Positions 54,299 to 63,689 of a DNA stretch of 64,000 bases are shown piece after piece. Origin of the DNA: Sinosporangium album (GTDB lineage Bacteria; Actinomycetota; Actinomycetes; Streptosporangiales; Streptosporangiaceae); contig NZ_FNCN01000023.1 of the NCBI RefSeq assembly GCF_900100605.1, positions 36,402-100,401 of the forward strand, read 5' to 3'. Position 1 is the stretch's first letter. Each line of letters starts with the position of its first letter. The position numbers and the translations under genes are program-made. The notes under the pieces are model-generated. The model did no database searches. It was not told where the DNA came from and saw nothing but the letters and a program-made list of their open reading frames with translations.

Positions 54299-54829
54299 TC
54301 ACGCGGTCGTGCGCTCCTCCACGACGTCGAGTCTGGTGTGCGCGACCAGAGCCTGGAGCGCCCGGAGCGCGGCCCCGGCGTGATTGCCCCAGGTGTTGAA
54401 ATACGAGTATTGCCACCACCACAACGCCTCAAGAGGGCGTCCCGCCTGGTAGTGCCGCAGCCCGTGGATCAGGTCGGCCGCCACCGCCGCGAGATCATCC
54501 GACAGCCGGTACGGCGTGACCGAGGTGTCCTTGTACGGATCGAACACCTCGGCGTAGTCGTCGACCGGGCCGAGCCGCTCGGCGAGAGCCGTACGGATCT
54601 CATCGAGGTCCGGGTCCTCGCTGAGGTGCGGCTCCCAGTTGCCGGACAGGATCACGTCCCGGCTGGCGCCGAGCTGCGCACCGGCCAGGCTGACCTGGGA
54701 GACCTCCATGAGCAGCAAGGGCAAGGTGGCGTCGCCCCCCTCGCCTCTGGCGAGGCGGGTCAGCCCGTCGAGATAGTTCCGCGCGTGCCCGGCCACCCGT
54801 TCGGCGAGGGCATCCCACTCATCAGACAT
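54299..54829 (-). CDS. DUF5063-family protein
   Basis: 176 aa from the ATG at 54829, which overlaps the recR stop by 8 bp and has GGAGG upstream. It shows [16 protein letters not shown] and the Trp-rich [20 protein letters not shown] typical of a small actinobacterial family that lies between recR and lysC. Function unknown; coupling to recR suggests a shared transcript. Confidence 0.8.
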   Translation of the reverse strand: MSDEWDALAERVAGHARNYLDGLTRLARGEGGDATLPLLLMEVSQVSLAGAQLGASRDVILSGNWEPHLSEDPDLDEIRTALAERLGPVDDYAEVFDPYKDTSVTPYRLSDDLAAVAADLIHGLRHYQAGRPLEALWWWQYSYFNTWGNHAGAALRALQALVAHTRLDVVEERTTA

Positions 54830-55421
54830 CCAGCAGCCTCCGTCCTTCGAACGCGCGGCCCAAGGTGACCTCGTCGGCGTATTCGAGATCACCGCCCACA
54901 GGCAGACCGCTGGCGAGCCTCGTCACTTTCAACCCCATCGGCTTGACAAGCCTGGCGAGGTAGGTCGCCGTGGCCTCCCCTTCCAGGTTGGGGTCGGTGG
55001 CGAGGATCAGCTCGGTCACCACCCCGTCGGCCAGGCGGGTCATGAGTTCACGCACCCGCAGGTCGTCCGGGCCGATGCCGTCGATCGGGCTGATCGCACC
55101 GCCGAGCACGTGGTAGCGCCCGCGGAACTCCCGCGTCTTCTCGATCGCGACGACGTCCTTGGACTCCTCCACCACGCAGATGACGTGAGGATCGCGACGC
55201 GCGTCACGGCAGATCCGACACTGCTCCTCGGCCGCGACATTGCCGCACACCTGGCAGAACCGGACCTTGGCCTTGACCTCCAGCAGCACGTGAGCCAGCC
55301 GCTTGACATCGGCGGGATCGGCCGCGAGCAGGTGGAACGCGATCCTCTGCGCGCTTTTGGGACCGACGCCGGGAAGCATCCCGAGCTCGTCGATCAGATT
55401 TTGGACGACCCCTTCATACAT
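54822..55421 (-). CDS. recR: Recombination mediator protein RecR
   Basis: 199 aa, the usual length. The N-terminal helix-hairpin-helix is [17 protein letters not shown], the C4 zinc finger is [16 protein letters not shown], and the TOPRIM domain contains [14 protein letters not shown] and [16 protein letters not shown]. RecR acts with RecF/RecO to load RecA on gapped DNA. Its ATG directly abuts the ybaB-family stop. Confidence 0.97.
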   Translation of the reverse strand: MYEGVVQNLIDELGMLPGVGPKSAQRIAFHLLAADPADVKRLAHVLLEVKAKVRFCQVCGNVAAEEQCRICRDARRDPHVICVVEESKDVVAIEKTREFRGRYHVLGGAISPIDGIGPDDLRVRELMTRLADGVVTELILATDPNLEGEATATYLARLVKPMGLKVTRLASGLPVGGDLEYADEVTLGRAFEGRRLLDV

Positions 55422-55769
55422 CTAGAATCCCGGCAGCTGTCCGAGTCCGCCGCCCAGCCCCTGCGCGAGCGGACCGAGTTTCTCCTGCTGAAGGTCGGCC
55501 GCCGCGCGCACCGCGTCACGCACCGCGGCGATGACCAGATCCGCGATGGTGTCCGCGGTCTCGGCCGGGTCGGCGGCGTCGACGACCTCCGGACTGATCT
55601 TGAGTTCGAGCAGCTCGCCCGAGCCGTTGACCGTGGCCACGACAAGGCCGCCACCGGCCCTGCCCTCGACCTCGGCGTCGTTGAGCTCCTGCTGGGCGCT
55701 GACGAGCTGCTGCTGCATGAGCTGCGCCTGCTCCAGCAACTGCTGCAGGTTGACATCCCCTGGGTTCAC
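55422..55769 (-). CDS. YbaB/EbfC-family nucleoid-associated protein
   Basis: 115 aa from a GTG at 55769 preceded by [26 protein letters not shown], then a Gly-rich turn ([20 protein letters not shown]) and [20 protein letters not shown] fit the YbaB family, dimeric DNA-binding proteins often encoded next to recR and dnaX. Its TAG is followed at once by the recR ATG. Confidence 0.93.
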   Translation of the reverse strand: MNPGDVNLQQLLEQAQLMQQQLVSAQQELNDAEVEGRAGGGLVVATVNGSGELLELKISPEVVDAADPAETADTIADLVIAAVRDAVRAAADLQQEKLGPLAQGLGGGLGQLPGF

Positions 55770-56160
55770 CGTCGTGCGCTCCTCATAACTCCGCGTCCGT
55801 GACTTTCCCGAGCCTACGGTGTTCAGGTCGGCAGTTGCACTGAGCGTCCCCATGCGATCCCGCGAGCCTCGTGAATCGCGGCGAGACGGGGCCCGCGGAC
55901 GGCTGCGCGCATCAACGCGGGCGAAGATCCCCCAGGCCGGGTCCCGGCCCCCCTCCAACGTCCGGGACCCGGCCTTGACGCGCACCGGAGCGGCCGCACT
56001 ACGGCGGCGCGTCGGAAAGAAATCTACGTGGGGCGGGGTTGCACACACGTTGCGACCATCCAATCACCCTTCGCGCACACCCGGATCGGCCGAATCGGTT
56101 GCGGGAAGGGGTCCGTAACCCGGATGCTTCGCCCAAGAAGTCAAGAATTGGGGGTGGCGA
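55770..56160. other. Divergent intergenic region with hairpin
   Basis: About 390 bp between the ybaB-family start and the GAF-regulator start. It contains the 13-bp hairpin at 55935-55974 and must hold promoters for both genes. Small frames here on both strands lack gene-like features. Confidence 0.4.
55935..55974. terminator. Hairpin between divergent genes
   Basis: GGCCGGGTCCCGG pairs with CCGGGACCCGGCC over a 14-nt loop. Its place between divergent genes is odd for a terminator; see findings. Confidence 0.5.
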
Positions 56161-57642
56161 GTGAGCACAGGCCACCTGCACAGCGGGACCCGCCACGACC
56201 TTGAGGCGTACGGCGAGCGCGTCCGCGCCGCGCACGAGTCAGCCGTGGCGGACGGCCCCACGCAGATGTGCGCGGCCGGCGACGGGCCGCGCGGATTGAT
56301 CTCGGCCTCGTGGCGGCGTTCCCTCGCCGCGGGAGTCGACCCGGAGAGCCGTGCCGCGTCGCTGGTCTATGACCACGGCGACCTCGGCGACGTCCGCGCG
56401 GCCCATCCCCTGCATCCGCTGCTGCCCGTGCTGGCACACACACTGCTCGGCATGGCCGACGAAACCGGCCACATCATGGTCGTGACCGACGCCGAGGGAC
56501 GCATCCTGTGGCGCGACGGCAACCACAACAGCATGCGCCGCGCCGACCAGGTCGGCCTCACGGACGGCTTCAACTGGGCGGAACGCGCCATCGGGACCAA
56601 CGGCATGGGTACGGCTCTCGCCGTACGCCGGCCCGTCCACGTCTACGCCACCGAGCACCTGATCCGCGCCCTCCACCTGTGGTCGTGCAGCGCGGCGCCC
56701 ATCACCGACCCCGACACCGGCGAGTTACTCGGGTCGATCGACATCAGCGGCACCCGACGCAGCCTGCACCCCGCCACCGTGGCCCTGGTCAGCGCGGCGG
56801 CGCACCTGGCGGAAAGCCACCTCGAACTCCGGATGCGCGAACGGGACGACCGGCTACGTGCCCGCTACGAGGCTCAAATACGGTCACGGCGCGACGAACC
56901 CTTCGCCTTGGTCACCCGCACCGGCCGGGTCATCGCCGGCGACCCAGCGGGACACTGGGGCGACCGCATCCACCTCCCCATCGTCGGCGACCGCGTCACC
57001 CGCCTCGACGGGCAGATCGGCATCCTGGAACCCCTCGGAGAGGGCTTCCTGCTGCGCACCCCCGACCGCACCGGAGCGCCGCCATCGCTGCGCCTCGCCT
57101 TCCTCGGCACCGAACCCCCGCAGGCGTGGATCGACGGACGCCGCGTCATCCTGTCGCTGCGCCACGCCGAAATCCTCGCCCTGCTCGCGCTCAACCCGCG
57201 CGGCATGACGGCCGAACAGCTCTCCTTCCACCTGTACGGCGACGACGGCAACCCCGTCACCATCCGCGCGGAGATCCACCGCCTGCGGGCGCAGCTCGGC
57301 GGCGCGGTCGCGGCCAAGCCGTACCGGCTCGCCACATCCGTACAGGCCGACTTCCTGGACCTCCAGCGCCTCCTGTCCGACAAGGACGCGACCGCGGTCG
57401 CCCGCGCCTACACCGGCCCGCTTCTGCCGCGTTCCGAGGCCCCTGAGATCCGCAGGGAACGCGACGAGCTCGAAGGCCAGGTGCGGGCACGTCTGCTCCT
57501 CAGCGGGGCCGCCGACGACCTGTGGACCTACGCCCAGACCGAAGGCGGGCGCGAGGACTACGAAGTGCTGGAACGCGTCAACGCCATGCTGCCCCCCGGC
57601 GACCACCGCGCCGTCGCCGCCCGCATCCGCCTCCGCGCCTAA
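56161..57642 (+). CDS. GAF-domain transcriptional regulator with winged-helix C-terminus
   Basis: 493 aa from a GTG at 56161. Residues 60-230 form a GAF domain (MVVTDAEGRILWRDGNHNSM ... IGTNGMGTALA) similar to the sensor half of AcoR. The C-terminus has a winged helix (AEILALLALNPRGMTAEQLS ... IRAEIHRLRAQLG). No AAA+ sigma-54 domain is present, so it is not an enhancer-binding protein. In actinomycetes such proteins often control alcohol/aldehyde metabolism genes, but none is adjacent here. Confidence 0.85.
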   Translation: MSTGHLHSGTRHDLEAYGERVRAAHESAVADGPTQMCAAGDGPRGLISASWRRSLAAGVDPESRAASLVYDHGDLGDVRAAHPLHPLLPVLAHTLLGMADETGHIMVVTDAEGRILWRDGNHNSMRRADQVGLTDGFNWAERAIGTNGMGTALAVRRPVHVYATEHLIRALHLWSCSAAPITDPDTGELLGSIDISGTRRSLHPATVALVSAAAHLAESHLELRMRERDDRLRARYEAQIRSRRDEPFALVTRTGRVIAGDPAGHWGDRIHLPIVGDRVTRLDGQIGILEPLGEGFLLRTPDRTGAPPSLRLAFLGTEPPQAWIDGRRVILSLRHAEILALLALNPRGMTAEQLSFHLYGDDGNPVTIRAEIHRLRAQLGGAVAAKPYRLATSVQADFLDLQRLLSDKDATAVARAYTGPLLPRSEAPEIRRERDELEGQVRARLLLSGAADDLWTYAQTEGGREDYEVLERVNAMLPPGDHRAVAARIRLRA

Positions 57643-57740
57643 CCCCGCCCCCGGCCCGCCTGGGTGGCGCTCAGAGGCTCGACCGCGGGTTGCAATCCCA
57701 CCTCCACCGCCCTTGTCCGGCGGCGGCGCGGGAGCAGGCG

Positions 57741-59954
57741 CTAGGTGTGGTCGATCTCGCCGATGACCTGCGCGCCGAGCTCGCGTTGGAGCAGGGCCAT
57801 GCCGGTGACGGAATCCACGTCGCCGGCGTCGGCGTCGGCGTCGTTGAGCGGGTCGACCTCGTCGGACTCCGGCCCCTGGGCCTGGCGGGAGGGGACGGCG
57901 TCCGGCCATGCCGAGGCGCCGCCCTGGCGGGGGCCGCTCTGCGCGGCGGCCTTGGCCGCCGAGCGCGCTGCCGCGAGCCCCGAACTCGCCGGTGGGGAAC
58001 TCGTCGACGGGGAACTCGCCGGCGGGGTGCCGGGGTCGTCTGGACTCGGAGCGTCAGGCCAGGACTCGTCGGTGGCCTGCGAAGCGGCCGGTCGTGGCTG
58101 GGGCGCGGCGGGTTGGGACGAGGGCGTAGCGGGCTGGGAGGCCGAGGGCTGGGACGCGGCAGGCTGGGAGGCCGCGGGGGCGGGACCTCGGGGGGCGGGC
58201 GTCTGCCGTACGGCACTCGCATGCGGAGCGCCTCCCGGCGATCCGCCCACGACGGCCTCCACCCGCCAGCGACCGCCGAGCACGTCGGCCAGCACGGCGG
58301 CGACCACGGAGTCCTTGCCGCCGCCCATGAAGTTCTTCATGGCCCCGACCTGCGCGAAGCCGAGCGTCACCGTGTTGCCTTCGACGCCCACGACCTGGGC
58401 GTTGGTGTTGACGTTGGCCCAGACGACGATGCTGCGCCGCTTGAGCTCGGCCAGCACGTCGGCCCACCGCTGCTGCAGGCTGCCCGGCGCTCCGCCCGCC
58501 GCCGCGGGAGTCGCAAGCGGCGCGGACGGCGTGGACGGCGCGGACGGTGCCGCCGGGGCGGCCTGCGGCCTGGGGTCTGCGCCGGGGCGCACCGCGGCCG
58601 GCCAGTCGCCGCCCGCCCTGGCGGGCTCCTGCGCCGCGTCCTGCGGCGCGGCGGCCTGGGAAGACGGCTGGGCTGGGGGCGCCGGGGCCTGGTGGACCGG
58701 AGGCGCGGGCGGCGCGGGCGGCGCCGCCACGGGCTGCCCAGGCTGGGTCGGCACGGGCTGGACCGGCACGTGCGCGATCTGCGCGGCGGCCGGGGACACA
58801 CCGCTGCGCTCAAGCCGTTCGAGCCTGGCCAGCAGCGCCGTCTCGCCCTGCTCGGCGGCGGGGAGAAGCGCCCGCGCACACGTCAGCTCAAGCACCAGCC
58901 GGGGCGAGGCCGCTCCCCGCATCTCCGTCAGGCCGACGTTGAACAGCTCGGCCGCCCGGGTCAGCTCCGCCGGGCCCATCGACGCCGCCTGGCCGACCAG
59001 CCGCTCAAGCTCGTCGCCCGGCCGGTCGAGCAGCCCGCTTGAGGCCGCCTCCGGCACATTGGCGAGGATCACGAGGTCGCGGAGCCGCTCAAGCATGTCC
59101 ATGGCGAAGCGGCGGGGGTCGTGGCCCCCCTCGATCACGCGGTTGACCGCCTGGAAGACCGCCCCGCCGTCGCGGGAGGCGAACGCCCCCACCATCTCGT
59201 CGAGCAGGTCGCCATCGGTGTATCCGAGCAGCGACACCGCCCGGCCGTAGGTGATGCCCTGCTCGTCGGCCCCCGCGAGCAACTGGTCGAGAATCGACAG
59301 CGAGTCACGGGCGGACCCGGCCCCGGCGCGAACCACGAGCGGCAGCGCCGCCGGCTCGAACGGCACCTTCTCCGAGACCAGGATCTCCTCCAGCAGCGCC
59401 CGCAGGGTCGCGGGCGGCATCAGCCGGAACGGGTAGTGGTGCGTGCGCGACTTGATCGTGCCGATGACCTTTTCCGGCTCGGTCGTCGCGAACACGAACT
59501 TCAGGTGCGGCGGAGGCTCTTCGACGAGTTTGAGCAGCGCGTTGAAACCCTCGCGGGTCACCATGTGCGCCTCGTCGATGATGTAGATCTTGTAGCGCGC
59601 CGAGACGGGGGCGAAGAACGCTCTTTCCCGCAGGTCGCGCGCGTCGTCGACGCCGCCGTGCGACGCGGCGTCGATCTCGATCACATCGAGGTGCCCCGGC
59701 CCGGTCGGCGCGAGGGCCACGCAGGACTCGCACTCACCACACGGATCGGGCGTCGGCCCCTTCTCGCAGTTGAGGGAACGCGCCAGAATGCGCGCGCTGG
59801 AGGTCTTTCCGCACCCGCGCGGGCCGCTGAACAGGTATGCGTGGTTGATGCGCCCGCTCCGCAGCGCCTGCCGCAGCGGATCGGTCACATGCTCTTGGCC
59901 CTTGACCTCTGCGAACGTCCCGGGCCGGTACTTGCGGTACAGCGCGAGGCTCAT
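57741..59954 (-). CDS. dnaX: DNA polymerase III gamma/tau subunit
   Basis: 737 aa. The AAA+ domain (1-240) has Walker A GPRGCGKTSSARI, the four-Cys zinc module (CEKGPTPDPCGECESC) and Walker B IYIIDEAHMV. Domain III follows to about 370. The long C-terminus is Pro/Ala/Ser/Gln-rich with a second folded piece (VVWANVNTNAQVVGVEGNTV) near 530-590. It loads the sliding clamp in the replisome. No clear slippage heptamer for a shorter gamma form was noticed. It is followed by the SRP RNA gene upstream on the same strand. Confidence 0.97.
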   Translation of the reverse strand: MSLALYRKYRPGTFAEVKGQEHVTDPLRQALRSGRINHAYLFSGPRGCGKTSSARILARSLNCEKGPTPDPCGECESCVALAPTGPGHLDVIEIDAASHGGVDDARDLRERAFFAPVSARYKIYIIDEAHMVTREGFNALLKLVEEPPPHLKFVFATTEPEKVIGTIKSRTHHYPFRLMPPATLRALLEEILVSEKVPFEPAALPLVVRAGAGSARDSLSILDQLLAGADEQGITYGRAVSLLGYTDGDLLDEMVGAFASRDGGAVFQAVNRVIEGGHDPRRFAMDMLERLRDLVILANVPEAASSGLLDRPGDELERLVGQAASMGPAELTRAAELFNVGLTEMRGAASPRLVLELTCARALLPAAEQGETALLARLERLERSGVSPAAAQIAHVPVQPVPTQPGQPVAAPPAPPAPPVHQAPAPPAQPSSQAAAPQDAAQEPARAGGDWPAAVRPGADPRPQAAPAAPSAPSTPSAPLATPAAAGGAPGSLQQRWADVLAELKRRSIVVWANVNTNAQVVGVEGNTVTLGFAQVGAMKNFMGGGKDSVVAAVLADVLGGRWRVEAVVGGSPGGAPHASAVRQTPAPRGPAPAASQPAASQPSASQPATPSSQPAAPQPRPAASQATDESWPDAPSPDDPGTPPASSPSTSSPPASSGLAAARSAAKAAAQSGPRQGGASAWPDAVPSRQAQGPESDEVDPLNDADADAGDVDSVTGMALLQRELGAQVIGEIDHT

Positions 59955-59972
59955 GGGGCTGCCCTCCAGCTA

Positions 59973-60063
59973 AGAGACCCCCCGCACACCCGCCAGAGCC
60001 CGCTTATCCTTGCTGCCTTCCGGCCCTGGGGAGGTTCACAGGATGACGCCGCGCGAGGGGTCC
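59973..60063 (-). ncRNA. ffs: Signal recognition particle RNA, small bacterial type (4.5S-like)
   Basis: About 91 nt on the minus strand. The domain IV core, including GGGCCGGAAGGCAGCAAGG, is conserved, and the ends GGACCCC / GGGGTCT pair. It binds Ffh to target nascent membrane and secreted proteins. The location between dnaX and tRNA-Ser is typical. Ends are estimated from pairing and from the -10 box. Confidence 0.88.
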
Positions 60064-60069
60064 TGACAC

Positions 60070-60075
60070 AGTCTA
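60070..60075 (-). promoter_or_regulatory. -10 box of the SRP RNA gene
   Basis: TAGACT lies 6-7 nt upstream of the inferred SRP RNA 5' end. A convincing -35 was not chosen. Confidence 0.5.
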
Positions 60076-60148
60076 GCGCCGTACGGCACCGCCGCGTCCC
60101 ACGAATTACCGGTCACAGCGACCCCGGAAGTCCGGTAAGCTTCTCGGC

Positions 60149-60234
60149 GGAGGATTCGCCTAGTTGGCCTAGGGCGCACGCTTGGAAAGCGTGTTGGGGG
60201 CAACCCCTCGCGAGTTCGAATCTCGCATCCTCCG
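60149..60234 (+). tRNA. tRNA-Ser (anticodon GGA)
   Basis: 86 nt. The acceptor stem GGAGGAT/ATCCTCC, anticodon stem CACGC/GCGTG with loop TTGGAAA (anticodon 60184-60186), a long variable arm and the T loop GTTCGAATC are all seen. It is a class II tRNA reading UCC/UCU. The 3' CCA is not encoded. Confidence 0.97.
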
Positions 60235-60253
60235 CGCTTGGTTGAGGCAGCAC

Positions 60254-60284
60254 AGAAGCCCGGTCCCATCCAGACCGGGCTTCT
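60254..60284 (+). terminator. Intrinsic terminator after tRNA-Ser
   Basis: AGAAGCCCGGTC pairs with GACCGGGCTTCT over a 7-nt loop, followed by a T-rich tail (TGCTGT). It starts 20 bp after the tRNA. Confidence 0.85.
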
Positions 60285-60495
60285 TGCTGTCCGGACCTTC
60301 ATCGTTCCGTGGTCGCGGTTGCCGTTCCGACCCGCCCCCGCACGCCGCCGAAGCCCGCACCGGCCGCACGGGACACACACTCCCAGGGCCTCCGCGCCTA
60401 GGTCTTTTGCCGTACGCAGTCCTCAGACAGGCGACTACGGAGCGTAGTCGTTTTCGCCGCAGGGAATGACCCGTAACACGGCACGGGAGGCGGCG

Positions 60496-61425
60496 ATGCG
60501 GTTCGACGACGAGGCGGAGCTCGATCCTTCGCAGGTGGAGGACATCCGGGCGGCGGGCTCTGAACAGGACGGCCGGGGGCCGGGGTGTCGGGGCCTGTGG
60601 TTCGGCGGGCCGGGCGGGGGCTGCCTGTTGGCTCTGCTCGCGATCGGGGCGTTGTTCATCTTCGAGGCCAATCCGCTGCAGTTCATCGAGGGCGAACCTC
60701 GGCCGACGTCGGCGAGGCCGCAGCCGAGCCTGCCGCTGCGCACGACGAGCGATCTGGCCGCCCGGTGCCGGACGGGGGCGGACGCCGACCAGTCGCAGGA
60801 CTGCCGCATCGTGGGCGTGGTCAACAGCGTGCAGGCTTATTGGACACGGGAGTTCCGTCGGCGCGGGGAGCGGTATGAGCAGGCAAAGACGGTCTTGTTC
60901 TCACTCGGGGTGAATACGGCCTGCGGCTACGCCGACACCGCCGCGGGGCCGTTCTACTGCCCCATGGAGCAAAAGGTCTATCTGGACCTCACGTTCTTCA
61001 GCACGCTGCAGCGTGACTTCGGCACCGCGGGCGGGCCTTTCGCCCAGGCTTATGTGATCGCCCATGAATACGGCCATCACGTCCAGAATCTCACCGGAAC
61101 CTTGAACCGCGTCGGCGGTGACCGCTATGGCGCGACAAGCGGTTCCGTACGGCTGGAGCTGCAGGCGGACTGTTTCGCCGGCGTGTGGGCGAAGAACGCC
61201 GTGGACACCGGTTTCTACCAGGGCCCCTTCACCGAGGAGGACATCACCGAGGCGCTCAACGCGGCTGCGGCGGTCGGCGACGACACGATCCAGCGCCGAA
61301 CAGAGGGCCGGGTGAACCCAGATGGTTTCACCCACGGCACCTCGGTGCAGCGGGAAAGGTGGTTCGGCACCGGATATCAGACAGGTGATCCCAGGCGTTG
61401 CGACACGTTCTCGGGTGCGATCTGA
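60496..61425 (+). CDS. Neutral zinc metallopeptidase (YpfJ/KPN_02809 family)
   Basis: 309 aa from the ATG at 60496 with GGGAGG upstream. One transmembrane segment (CLLALLAIGALFIFEA, about 40-58) leads to an extracytoplasmic domain with the zinc motif HEYGHH and the third ligand in ELQADCFAG. FYCPMEQKVYLDLTFF is also conserved. Family members are membrane-anchored proteases with poorly known substrates. Confidence 0.92.
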   Translation: MRFDDEAELDPSQVEDIRAAGSEQDGRGPGCRGLWFGGPGGGCLLALLAIGALFIFEANPLQFIEGEPRPTSARPQPSLPLRTTSDLAARCRTGADADQSQDCRIVGVVNSVQAYWTREFRRRGERYEQAKTVLFSLGVNTACGYADTAAGPFYCPMEQKVYLDLTFFSTLQRDFGTAGGPFAQAYVIAHEYGHHVQNLTGTLNRVGGDRYGATSGSVRLELQADCFAGVWAKNAVDTGFYQGPFTEEDITEALNAAAAVGDDTIQRRTEGRVNPDGFTHGTSVQRERWFGTGYQTGDPRRCDTFSGAI

Positions 61426-61502
61426 ACCAGACAGACCATCCCGACCAGGACGGGGAGTGGCGAAGAAGGCAAAACTCCGGTCTTTCTCCTAAAATTCTCA
61501 GG

Positions 61503-61817
61503 GTGATCTTTAAGCTGGTCGGCGACGGACGGCCTTATCCCGAACACGGCCTCACCCATCGTGAGTGGGCTCAGATACCGCCCCGCCAGGTCAGGCTGGA
61601 CTCGCTGGTCACCACGAAAGCGATGCTGGACCTCCACTCGCTCCTCGCCGCGGACTCCACCTTCTACGGCGATCTGTTCCCGCATGTCGTGGAGTGGCGG
61701 GGTGAGCTTTACCTGGAGGACGGGCTCCACAGGGCCTTGCGCGCGGCGCTGCATCAGCGGTCGGTGCTTCACGCCCGAGTCCTGTCCCTGCTGGAGGAAC
61801 CGCAGCCCGGCACCTGA
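61503..61817 (+). CDS. Small conserved actinobacterial protein, ParB-like fold
   Basis: 104 aa from a GTG at 61503. WAQIPPRQVRLDSLVTTKAM and GELYLEDGLHRALRAALHQR recall the ParB/Srx fold pattern (ligand line plus DGxHR). Similar proteins are sometimes labelled type II toxin-antitoxin VapB-family, without proof. No toxin gene follows. The ribosome site is weak, so the start is uncertain. Confidence 0.7.
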   Translation: MIFKLVGDGRPYPEHGLTHREWAQIPPRQVRLDSLVTTKAMLDLHSLLAADSTFYGDLFPHVVEWRGELYLEDGLHRALRAALHQRSVLHARVLSLLEEPQPGT

Positions 61818-61895
61818 CCGGCTCCTGACTGCCGCGAGCCCGGCCCCGCGCATACGCCGCGGGGCCGACTCGCATGGTCGCGGGGACGCGCGGGC

Positions 61896-62573
61896 TCAGT
61901 CCCGGGAAGCCTCGGTCACCACGGTGATCTCCTTGCCGGGAGAACCGATCTTGATGTGGATCGTCGGGTTGGTCGTGGTGAAGCTCATGGGGGCCGACGC
62001 CGTACCAGCGATCCTGCCAGTGGCCACGGCAGCGGGGGTGGAGGGGATGCTGCGGATCCAGTCCTGCAGGACGCGGGTCGTGGCGACGCGGTTCTTGCCC
62101 GCGGCCTCCACCAGCTTGCAAAGGTTGGCCCTGATGAGCGGAGCGAGCTCTTCGCGGCGGTCGTTGAAGATCTTGAGCCATTCCAGCGCGGCGACCTCCC
62201 AGAACGACGGGGACTTGCAGACGCCTCCGGCCGGGACCCTCTGGCCGGCCGCGACGAGCGCGTCGTTCACGGTCTCGCTCAGCTCGGCCGGAACGCTGTC
62301 CTTCCACACGTTGAGCAGGTCGCTGCGGAACCGGAGGACCTGCCTGACCGTCGGCACCTTGACCCCTCTCACTCCCGCGCAGGCCCGGTTGAAGGCGACG
62401 CGGTAGTGCAGGGCTTCCTTCAGCAGGTCGAACACCGTGCACTCGACCTGGGAGGCGGCACACGTCTTCTGCGGCTTGGCGGACTCGGCGCCCGCGGCAC
62501 CCGCGGCGAGCCCAGGCGCGAGGGCGATCGTTCCGGCGAAAGCGGCGACGACGAGGGCACGAGAAGCTTGCAT
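61896..62573 (-). CDS. Secreted protein of unknown function
   Basis: 225 aa from the ATG at 62573 with GGAGAG upstream. Signal peptide: ALVVAAFAGTIALAPGLAAG. The mature part is mostly helical, with four Cys (KTCAAS, VECTV, RACAGV, GVCKS) and a fifth in ANLCKL. The last third is Thr/Pro-rich with TTNPTIHIKIGSP. No family was recognised. Confidence 0.7.
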   Translation of the reverse strand: MQASRALVVAAFAGTIALAPGLAAGAAGAESAKPQKTCAASQVECTVFDLLKEALHYRVAFNRACAGVRGVKVPTVRQVLRFRSDLLNVWKDSVPAELSETVNDALVAAGQRVPAGGVCKSPSFWEVAALEWLKIFNDRREELAPLIRANLCKLVEAAGKNRVATTRVLQDWIRSIPSTPAAVATGRIAGTASAPMSFTTTNPTIHIKIGSPGKEITVVTEASRD

Positions 62574-62757
62574 GATCTCTCCGATCTTCGTCTGGCCCGG
62601 ATGCGGCCCAGCATCGGTTCTGGTCACGTCCAGCCTTGCTGACCTGCGAAAACACGGAATCAGGCACGCCGGGGGCTTTGCCGGATGATCACGTAATGAA
62701 GGGTGCTTCTCGGTGCGGGCACACCGGTCCGCCTCGGGAAGGCATTAACGTGAAGGC

Positions 62758-63060
62758 ATGAGCTCTCAGGGCATCCATGTGGTCGGCATCGAGTCGGCGG
62801 CGGGCACGAAGGTCGCCCTGCCTTTCCTGACGCGTGAGCAGGCCGATGCCGTCCACGCGGATTTCGCCGACATGCGCGCGATGCTGCCTGAGGCGCCCCG
62901 GACAAGCCCCGAAAACGGCCCGTGCGACCTGTGCGATGGCACCGGCGGCTGGACCGAGCGGCGCGAGAGCAGGTCCGCTTCCGGCAGCACCGTCGTCACC
63001 AACGTCAACGTGCCGTGTCTGCTCTGCGCGGGCAGCGGGCAGATGCCCGACCTGGCCTGA
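62758..63060 (+). CDS. Small zinc-finger protein, DnaJ-type CxxCxGxG repeats
   Basis: 100 aa. Two DnaJ-like modules, CDLCDGTGGW and CLLCAGSGQM, form one zinc site near the C-terminus. The N-terminal half is a simple alpha/beta stretch (VVGIESAAGTKVALPFLTRE). It lacks a J domain. The start ATG follows GAAGG closely. It may be a small chaperone-like or binding protein. Confidence 0.65.
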   Translation: MSSQGIHVVGIESAAGTKVALPFLTREQADAVHADFADMRAMLPEAPRTSPENGPCDLCDGTGGWTERRESRSASGSTVVTNVNVPCLLCAGSGQMPDLA

Positions 63061-63120
63061 CCGGCGCTCGGCGACGCGAGCTGGCGTTGTCAGCGCACGA
63101 TGTCGTAGCCGAAGCACATA

Positions 63121-63504
63121 ATGCAGCACATGACTCAGCTATCTCCGCACCGACACCATGCCATTGACTACGTGGAGCTCACGGTCACCGACCTTGAGCA
63201 GGCCAAGCGCTTCTACACCAAAGCGTTCGGCTGGCGATTCAACGACTATGGGCCAGGGTACGCCGGCATCCAGAGCCCGCAGGGGGAAGCCGCACCCGAA
63301 GTAGGCGGTCTCCGCACAGGCCAGGAGGTGCGGGCAGGCGGCCCGTTTCTGCTGCTCTATTCCACCGACCTGGACCGGTCTGTGGAGGCTGTGAAGAACG
63401 CGGGCGGCCAGGTGGTGAACGGGCCGTACGAGTTCCCCGGTGGACGCCGGTTCCACTTCACTGATCCGAGCGGGAACGAACTGGGCGTCTGGGCTGAGGC
63501 GTAA
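63121..63504 (+). CDS. VOC/glyoxalase-family protein
   Basis: 127 aa; an ATG at 63130 is an alternative start. HAIDYVELTVTDLEQAKRFY begins the first beta-alpha-beta module and GGRRFHFTDPSGNELGVWAE ends the second, including a typical metal Glu. These proteins are dioxygenases, lyases or binding proteins; no substrate can be named. Confidence 0.9.
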   Translation: MQHMTQLSPHRHHAIDYVELTVTDLEQAKRFYTKAFGWRFNDYGPGYAGIQSPQGEAAPEVGGLRTGQEVRAGGPFLLLYSTDLDRSVEAVKNAGGQVVNGPYEFPGGRRFHFTDPSGNELGVWAEA

Positions 63505-63582
63505 GCTACCCATGCCACCCTCGGTCCGTTTAAGCTCTGCCACCCGCACAGCATGACGGCCGCGCGCCGCGCGCCGCGCGCG

Positions 63583-63655
63583 ACAGAGTCCGGCAGCGCA
63601 TCACATACAGAGTCCGGCGGCGCATCACATACAGAGTCCGGGCGGCGCATCACAT
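63583..63655. repeat. 24-bp tandem repeat, three copies
   Basis: Units of ACAGAGTCCGGCGGCGCATC plus ACAT begin at 63583, 63607 and 63631 (the last has one extra G). They lie just left of the IS630-like end. Confidence 0.85.
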
Positions 63656-63689
63656 CACAACAGGGCGAACGTTGCCTGCTGCGGCACTA

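Noticed and set aside
55819..56118. Plus-strand 99-aa frame between ybaB and the GAF regulator
   Set aside because: Reads through the hairpin, no ribosome site, arginine/proline-rich composition typical of a wrong frame in G/C-rich DNA.
61377..61853. Minus-strand 158-aa frame
   Set aside because: Mirror frame of the conserved ParB-like gene.
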